Below are positions 56,160 through 64,000 of a stretch of DNA of 64,000 nucleotides, piece after piece. Made by a program: the position numbers and the translations under genes. The number at the start of each line of letters is the position of its first letter. Position 1 is the first letter of the stretch. The notes beneath the pieces are model-generated. The model had not been told where the DNA came from. It did no database searches and saw only the letters and a list, made by a program, of their open reading frames with translations. Source of the stretch: Embiotoca jacksoni (taxonomy: Eukaryota > Chordata > Actinopteri > Embiotocidae); the NCBI GenBank assembly GCA_022577435.1, contig JAKOON010000008.1:14433001-14497000 (forward strand). The letters run 5' to 3'.

Positions 56160-56545
56160 AGTAAAGTTAAGTTAAGATTAGTGTCACCAATTCAGTATCT
56201 GACCAAATGTGAAATATTATCATAGTCTACCCTTCTGCTCCTGAGTAAAGGTGTTGAATTATGGCCAGAAAACGTGTTTCCACACAACATAATAACATTA
56301 TGTTGATACAGTCAAGTTGACCTTTGACCTTTTGGATATAAAATGTCATCACTTATTTTTTTTATCCTATGAAACATATCTGTGAAGTTTTGTCCAAATT
56401 TTCAAATGAATGGTTGAGTTGTGGCCACAAACAAAATCACCATGACCTTTGACCTTTGACTGCCAAATTCAAATCAGTTCAGCCTTGAATCAAAGTGAAT
56501 GTTTGTGCCATATTTAAAGACATTTTCTGGAGGCATTGCAGAAAT
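56160..56545. repeat. Dispersed teleost repeat
   Basis: The words tgacctttgaccttttggat, gtgaagttttgtccaaattt, ccatgacctttgacctttga and gaatgtttgtgccatattta are those of a common percomorph repeat. Ends are not defined. Confidence 0.65.
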
Positions 56546-57383
56546 TGCTAAAGTTCCTGAAATGTCACAGGTGCAGAAGCATCACATTATAGAATGCTTC
56601 AGAAAATGGTATGCTGTAAAGAACTGTACATGCACACATACAGTAGATATAATTAGCAGTACAAGGTCTGACACATACAAAAACAAAGAAGACTGAACAT
56701 TGGATATTAATGTTGGGAGTCACTAAATTGTCGAGTACTATTACTGGATATTATTTCAAACTACTAGAAGGGCTGTACTGCTACCAAGACTGTCCACTCT
56801 GGAACTGGACCAAAAGAAGTCAGGGAATAGCTCCAACACACATTCACGCTGGCAATGTGTGGGTTGATGTTTTTCCCAGATCTCTTGTCAGGATCCAAAA
56901 CATATCTGGTTTAATCTAAACTAAACAGAGCTTAAGGGGGTATTACTCTCTAAACAGCATTTGCACCTGGTCTCTGTTGCTTACGTTTGCACTTTGTCCA
57001 AAATCACTCACTGTGTGTAATCGGGCCAGATGCGGGTAAAACTGCTGACTGAGATCACTGGCCTTTCCAAGGTAGCGGCAGAAAATAAACAATGATGAAA
57101 CACAGGGTATACACTCAGTAGACGCAGCAAAGTGTGTGTGGTGTCAGAGGAGCAATGACCCACAGTGTGAGACAGTCTGATCCGGTCTGAACATCTGAGG
57201 GATGGATGCTCATTAAGGTCGCACCGAGTCCTGTATACAACACACACACTCATAAAGTGAAGTTGAAAAGTACAGATGAGGCTGAAACCTGATTAAAGAG
57301 TAAATCCACACTGAATTACACAGAGCAGAAAACTGTTGCTGCCTCCCGCCCTCTAAACTGAGACTGTTCACAAGGTTGTAAGT

Positions 57384-57439
57384 CTGGACACTCTAAACTT
57401 TAGAGTGTCCAGTGTGTCTTTAGAGTCTAAAGACACACT
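57384..57439. repeat. Two abutting near-perfect palindromes
   Basis: The first palindrome, 57384-57412, has a 14-base stem with a single central c (arm ctggacactctaaa). The second, 57411-57439, has a 14-base stem with a single central g (arm agtgtgtctttaga). They overlap by two bases. Confidence 0.95.
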
Positions 57440-60400
57440 TACAAAAACAGACACATTACAAACATAGATTTTCATTTTGTCTGGTAGCTGTCCAAGATAA
57501 ATCCAGGTTCTGCTGCTGCATTACAGATCAAAGAGTTAAAGACTAACAAATGTTTGTTTGTTCGTAGTGAATCCACATTTTGCAGTGCTGTGGCCAACAT
57601 GCAGTCACGGTTGGTTCGACACAACACAGAGAAGGATGAGAGGAGGCAACCTGTCACTTCACCTGCCAACAGACTGAGGCGAAACGTCCGTAACGTCTGT
57701 TCTGGTTATATGGAGAAATATAAAGCCTCTAGCCTCACATGATTCACTTTGGGAATAAACTGCTAACTTTAAAAAAAAAAAAATGTAATCTTACTTTCCT
57801 TATTGAATATCACTGACAGCATAAATCCATCGCTCTGCTTTGTCCAGCATTAGAGATTCAACTGGGAATTGCCAGAAAAAGTTAAATCGTAAATTTGTGG
57901 AATAGCAATACTGAAATAAAAGCAATGGACAGTTTGTTGTAGCATCAGTTTAGAATCAATATTGGATGTTATTGGGAAATAACAGCAGATTTAAGCATAT
58001 CTCTCCAAGTCAACAACCTCTGATTGAGGTGTAGACCGAAACTGACGCAACCAGCTTTCATTTCTCTGAGTTAATTTATTCTTTGAGGAAAAGTTAATTT
58101 ACTCTAAACTGAAAACGGGGGAGACTGGTGTTAATCAATATTTACTATTGAAATGAGCTGCAACCCAGCTTGAAGTTAGAGACAGTCATTCCTTTGTGTC
58201 TCTTTTTGTAAGTGTTTGTGTTTGATGGTTGTTTTGAGAGAATATTATGTGAAAATTGTGAGTAAAACCAACAACAAAAAATTAAATTTTTGTTCATACC
58301 TGTTAACATAAGTTGAATAGCTATATGCCAACTTATAGCACTTCATCGCTCCACATTCACTTGAAGAAGCCTCGGACATCACTGTGACAGTGCTTATTTA
58401 AGTGTCTCTGACATCTAACTTAATGAAGAAGTGGTATAAATACAAACACATGGACTGGGACACAGACATATAACAATTTGTTCAGTCTTAAAATGTTTGG
58501 CATTCCTCTTTAAGCTATAAATCACAGCCAGGCCAGCAGCCTCTGTTGGAGTCACTGCCAAACACACAGAGGAGCAGCAAAGCAGTCACTGCAGCGAGAC
58601 AAGCCAAGACTCACGAGAGTTTGGTGAAGTATTGCCTCTCCAATCAAAGCTGACCTGGAAATTATTTGTATATGGTGGTAATAATAAGTTGCTGTGAATG
58701 CAAAGGCTTGGAGATACAGGCACACTGAATAGCGCATTCAGCGGAAACATGAAATGTTTGGAAATGTGAGTTATTCTGAATGTACGTTTTTCTGTAGATG
58801 ATCCACACCTGCACATGCAGCAGAAGATGGTGGGGTCATCTTTGCACTTCACAGCTTGAAAGATGACAGCGGCCACTTGGATGCAATTGGGACACCAACA
58901 TAAATAATGCAACTTAACAGGCCTGCCTTGAGTTTCCATGATTTCTTACGCTGTTATGGATCTGAGCTGCTTGAGGTCACATGCAAGGGAATAATACAAG
59001 AAATATATCTTTCTGCAAGGATTTGGAAACATGAGCAGTGGCTGGTTTTGATGGCATTACAATGCTGGGCCTGCAGGGCAGGACAGAACACGGCACCTCC
59101 CACAGAACAAGGACATAATGATCAAGTGTAAACAGATACTGTATGACTTCTAATGCATCTCAAACTGAGCTACACAAAGTCCCAACTTTTCAGTGGCAGC
59201 ACTTTCCTTCTTCCAAGTACAATAAAACTATGGAAACATGTTAGCTGCTGATTTTAAGCATCTCAAATTGAATCAGTCTCATAAATACATGACAACAGCA
59301 GTAAGGGTGCCAATAAAATAGAATATCAAAGACCATGTGGTTTAGGGTGGAACTCGGCTGAAATCCTAGACAAGAGACATGTCAGAAAGTGCTGCGATTT
59401 CTTTTTCAAGTAGCCTTATTAGTGGTTAAACGTAAACAAACTATCTGCAGTGGAAACTAATTCATAGCCATGCCTTGTGCCACAACTTGATCTTAAGTTT
59501 CAATCAGTAATATCCAAACCAGCATCTATCCTAACTGAATACATACAGATACAAGTAAAAACACAAACTCCAGACTCTTAATCTGAAACTTGAAGCTTGA
59601 CAGTCAACCCCGTGTTACAACAAAGCAGAAGATAAACCTGGCAGAGCTTCTTAGAAGAGGAGAATCTTGAACTTATAACATTTGAGTTTTGACAAATATA
59701 TTGAGCTGAAAAAGAGTCAGTCTGGCATTTAAAGAAGAAATCTTTTAAATTGGCTTTTTTCAGCAATTCATCAAACATGGCTTTCATTGTATCAAATAGC
59801 AGTTTGTTTTTGACTACAATAACACCTCAAAACAATACATACTGTACATGACAAATATTCTCTAACACGTACTAACACGAAGAAGATACAGTTGCAACTC
59901 ACTCTATCAAACAGGTGCCCGGAGAGAAGCAAATCACTTTAGTCAATGTCTCCAAGAGAGCTTCCAGCTGAATCAGAGCAGTGTTACCGCAGGCCTAATG
60001 TTTCTGTTTTTGGTACATATCTCTCCTTTAGATAAACTTGAAATTAACTTCAGTTGTTAGAAAACAGAAGTACATCTCTAAAAAACACACTGAATTATAG
60101 GAATTCTTTCACTGCATGCCAAAGCTGTTTGGATCTTGTGTACTGTGTTGCTACAGTCTGAAAGGCGAACATGTGGTAAAAGGTTCATCATGCCACCGTG
60201 AAAAAAGTCGCTCAAGGTCAGACATGGTCAGCCCTGAGCTTTCTCTTCACCATGTTTGTTCTACAAAGAGAACAAACAGAACTGTGATATAACAGCATGA
60301 TTGTTGTCAACAATATTGTTTTCTTGCAGTAACTGAAACTAAACAAAAAGCTTTGGATGGCATATTTCAGACTGGTCATTAGCGTTTTCTGCTGAAGATT

Positions 60401-62339
60401 TATTGCATGTGGTGCATGCATAGGATAAATGAGAGATATTGTCTCCACTAAAGTAAACACATTAATAATGTAGCTAAATGAATGACTCAGCGTTTCAATT
60501 CATGCACTGATAGCTTAGAAAGTAACTGAAGTGTGGTAATGAGAGCACCAGCCAGCACTGGTTCATCAAGCATACTGCTTTTTCCTAAAGAAAGATGAAT
60601 TTGCCCAAAACTGCAGAAAATGTCTGCTTTTTAATCAAATGAATAACATAAAATATGTAGATAGAAATGTATTTATTTCCTCTTCATTCATTTAAATGTA
60701 GTGACCCCAGCTGCTGCAAGTGAACGGCTCCTGTCAGATCGCTGATGTTACTGACGAAGCAGCCAAACACAACAGTGATAATGTCCAAATCAATATTTGT
60801 TTGGCCTGCGAGTGATATTGTTCTCATACAAATAGAAGGGGTTACATGACAGCATTGCAATGCTCTTACTCTGTATTTATAACTACTGTATAATATACAG
60901 TCGCCAGCCAGTTGATGTGTTGTCCAATAAATAATAATACTCTAAACTGATTGGGAATTAGTTGATCATTTTGGAATATCCCCTACATTAATGAACTGTT
61001 GCAGTACAATACCTAATGGATGATCATTGGGTTCAAGTCGATACTATTTTGACACTTGAGTCACTGCATGATTCCCCAGTGAGAAATGCAATGACTCAGC
61101 TCTGCCATGAGAGACATGCCAGAAAAGACAACTACCTCAAACCAGCTAATTCTGACTTTGTTTCCACCAGTTAGTTCATGTCTTCCATTCAACAGCTGAC
61201 AAGCCTTTTAAAAGCTTTGACTCAGCTCTTGTTTCTTTTGAATTCTGTGGATTTTCCCACGTGTTTGTTACCTAAAAATATACAAAGTGATATGTTGTGA
61301 ATATCATTGTAAGTTAGTCATGTAAATGCCTTACAGCTCTCCTTAAAGGTTGCTTTTTAAATGATGGTGGATTTAAAAACATTTTTTTTTAGTTCAGCAG
61401 AGCTTCAAGAAAAAGTTGAAGCATTATAATACAGCTTCTTGTGAGGTCATCCATGAAATCACAAATCCTTCTTTGGATTAAAGCCGGCATTTTGATTTTC
61501 CTGTGCCAGTACAGCTACAGAGGAAGTGAGGTTAAACAATAGAAATCAACAAGCCAAACCTACTTCATCTGACAGCATTAAGACAAATTAAGTTTCCACT
61601 GGACAGTTAGAAGCCAGCCACTGACTCAGAGGCTGGACACTGCCTGGAAAATGACAATGGGATGCTATCAGAGCAGATAACTGGAACACAGCCTCATGAC
61701 CCCGACCTTGTTCCCGGGCCACAATGAAGGAAGTCATACATGCAAATATGCAGCCATGATCAGTCGTGGCTTGGTTCAAAATGTAAGAACAGGGAAATTA
61801 ACCTAAACGAGCTTCAAAGGACATTACACTGATATGTGCTTACAGGATTATGTTGACATGGATAAGAGCATTTACAAAGTTCATTTATCCTTTACTTTAT
61901 TAACCCTTTAAAGTAAAAGAAGGGTCTGTTCATGCTGGAAAGAATGATCTAATAACAGCTGAGCAAAACAATTTGGTTAAAGCCCTCCAGCTCTTTCAAA
62001 TGTTTGAGACAATGATGTTCAGTATAAGATGCCAAAGGTAAATCATCAACTCTTCATGGCCACAGCACAATAATTTCAACAGAAACTTTAAACATGTAGA
62101 GGAGAAACTCAAATACAAAGAGAATTGAATGTCTACATTCAAATGTGAAGAGTGTAGTCATGCCAGAGGGTCAGTGAGGTCTTAGTGGTGGACTGGCACA
62201 CTGACTTTAGATGATATCAGTGTTTACAGTGATCATCTCGCTTTAGCATGGCAAAGATTTTTCTAATTACCAAGACAGAAAAATTACAGCTGAAGTTGAT
62301 GGAAATTTTACTCGTTTTTAATTTCTTAATAAACCAAAT

Positions 62340-62670
62340 TGGACACTATAATTTTGACTTGATTATGGCAAAGTTCAGGGATCACCAAAGAGATTACAAT
62401 TCATCCCGACACAGAAAAGAGTTTGTGTAACAAATTTTATGTCAATTAATCCAGAATAGTTGAGACATTAAATTTAAAACCCACAAATTTTAATCTTAGA
62501 GGCAATGCTGGTGGAAAAATCAGAGGATACTTGTAATCGAGAGGAATCACACTCTGTGCACCATGGAAACCTTTTCCAAATTCAACGGCAATTCATCAAA
62601 TACTTATTGATATTTCAGTCAGGAACACAGTGGTGGACTGACCACATGACTATGCCATGCCAAGAGCATA
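62340..62670 (+). repeat. Dispersed teleost repeat, sense copy
   Basis: The blocks gttcagggatcaccaaagag, tattgatatttcagtcagga and cagtggtggactgaccacat appear in the order known for a repeat abundant in percomorphs. The copy at 39170-39440 is in the opposite orientation. Confidence 0.65.
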
Positions 62671-64000
62671 ACTAAAAATGGTATTACTGTCATAATACTT
62701 CATTAAATCTAATTAAGATTTAGACCCCATGATGACTCAAGAAAATATTACAGCTGTGTAATGAATGACAATAATGTTGAACGAGCTTTCATGGTTGTTT
62801 TTTATTTGGAAAACAAGGTTGAGGCAAACTACGCAGCTGCACAGGACTTCTGGACACAGGAGGGGTATCACACTCTGCTCAGGGAACACAGTAAACAAGC
62901 CAAGTCCCAAGGAAGAAAATAAAACTGCTGGGTGGTCCTCACTTCACAACTTCCAGGGTTCAAGTTTTGCAAGAATACTAGATTTCATTAAGAAACAATT
63001 AGAACATAGATATAAAAATATGCTTTTTGTAAGTCACCGTCAAACTCACTTTCAACCTTAAAATGTTTCACAGAAGGCAGATGCATTGCTACATAATTGA
63101 GTTTAAGAAAAATAAAAGATATTTTGGCCATTCACAAGATTAGTGTAAGTGACGGAGTCAATAATTGAATGTGTGACATCCATCAGCCGAAGACTACTAA
63201 GGCTTTTTGTTGCATGAATACTTAATGTGCTAATGTGCAACAAAACCATAAACAGTAAAAAAAACAAAAAAAAACAACAACAACAAAAAAAAAACATCTG
63301 CTTGCAATTAACTGAAAGATGAAATAATAAAAGTGGTGAATAAGTTACATTTCCACTGAAAATACAAAAAACAGTTTAAAATCAGACAAATGCACGGTTA
63401 AGTGACAAGTTTAAAAACTTGACAACTTGAATTTACAATGTGTTTAACACATTTATAAGCTCCTCTCATCCAGAAGGATTTACAACAAGTGCAATGGTCA
63501 AATAAGTCAACACTCATGACATCCATCATCACAAACAGCAAAGCAGTGAAAACATCACTGCGGCTTCGTAACAAAGACGTATGGAACTGATCAAGAGGAG
63601 TGTGTGAGCGTACTGAGCCACAGCGACAAGCCTAACGAGTTCCCCAGGTCCACAGAACGGGTGTTCGTCCTGTTTTCAGAGACACGGTTTGAATTCCAGA
63701 GCAAATCTCTACAGCAGTGAGATGGGTATGAAAATGGAGCGCCAGCTCCAAGCTGAAGGGAGTACGCACCTCCCTGTTGGAGAAACTAATGCAAACCATC
63801 TGCTGTCATAGCGACTTGCTATTCCGCATCTGGCAGAGGAGGAACCAGCAAACGATGTCTGCTATTCCAGACAGTTAGGATGACAGTCAGACTATTTTCT
63901 CTCTCCTACCGTCTACATGAGCTGACGCTCTCCTTAACCTCCACTGCAAAGACAAAACCAACAACAGCTTTTCATTTATTTTGAAATCGTAAAAGTTCTT

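Larger units (their letters stand above)
50244..64000. other. MYO1E intron 1 (partial), no gene recognised
   Basis: More than 13.7 kb without a supported exon on either strand. No convincing first exon (ATG followed directly by a consensus donor on -) was found. It holds a CA microsatellite, two dispersed repeats and a double palindrome, listed separately. A possible decayed repeat lies around 51950-52300. An A/AAC-rich run is at 63250-63296. Confidence 0.65.

Overview
The window is vertebrate nuclear DNA, most likely from a percomorph-type teleost. Coding sequence is split into short exons with GT-AG borders. Introns are AT-rich, carry long CA/GT microsatellites, and contain dispersed repeats typical of spiny-rayed fish. 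No operons, prokaryotic signals, viral genes or toxin genes were seen.

Two protein genes converge tail to tail. On the + strand, 11 coding exons between 4379 and 14097 encode the C-terminal two thirds (654 residues) of RNF111/Arkadia, a RING-H2 E3 ubiquitin ligase of TGF-beta/BMP signalling. They carry a SUMO-interacting VVDLT motif, a His/Pro/Ser-rich middle, the NRG-TIER box and the C-terminal RING. The N-terminal exons lie before the window. On the - strand, 28 coding exons between 50243 and 19098 encode MYO1E (unconventional myosin-Ie, a long-tailed class I myosin) from residue 2 to the stop codon. These cover the motor with P-loop, switch I and switch II, one IQ motif, the TH1 and TH2 tail and the SH3 domain. 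All phases agree and the exons sum to 3351 bases. The first exon (5'UTR and probably only the ATG) was not found and should lie beyond 64000.

Layout: 1-4378 RNF111 intron; 4379-14097 RNF111 exons; 14098 to about 15.5 kb probable RNF111 3'UTR; about 15.6-17.7 kb intergenic with a MITE-like repeat; about 17.7-19.1 kb probable MYO1E 3'UTR; 19098-50243 MYO1E exons and introns; 50244-64000 MYO1E intron 1, with no supported gene.

The two products act in different processes (SMAD-pathway ubiquitination in the nucleus; membrane-actin linkage at the cortex). Their adjacency is conserved synteny rather than a functional unit; in mammals CCNB2 lies between them, and no CCNB2 coding sequence is seen here. 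The most interesting observations are a probable minor-class (U12-type) intron early in MYO1E, long complementary GU/CA repeats flanking the in-frame switch I exon of MYO1E, a possible symmetric cassette exon in RNF111 just before the RING exons, and a pair of abutting palindromes in MYO1E intron 1. No wholly new biological system is evident.
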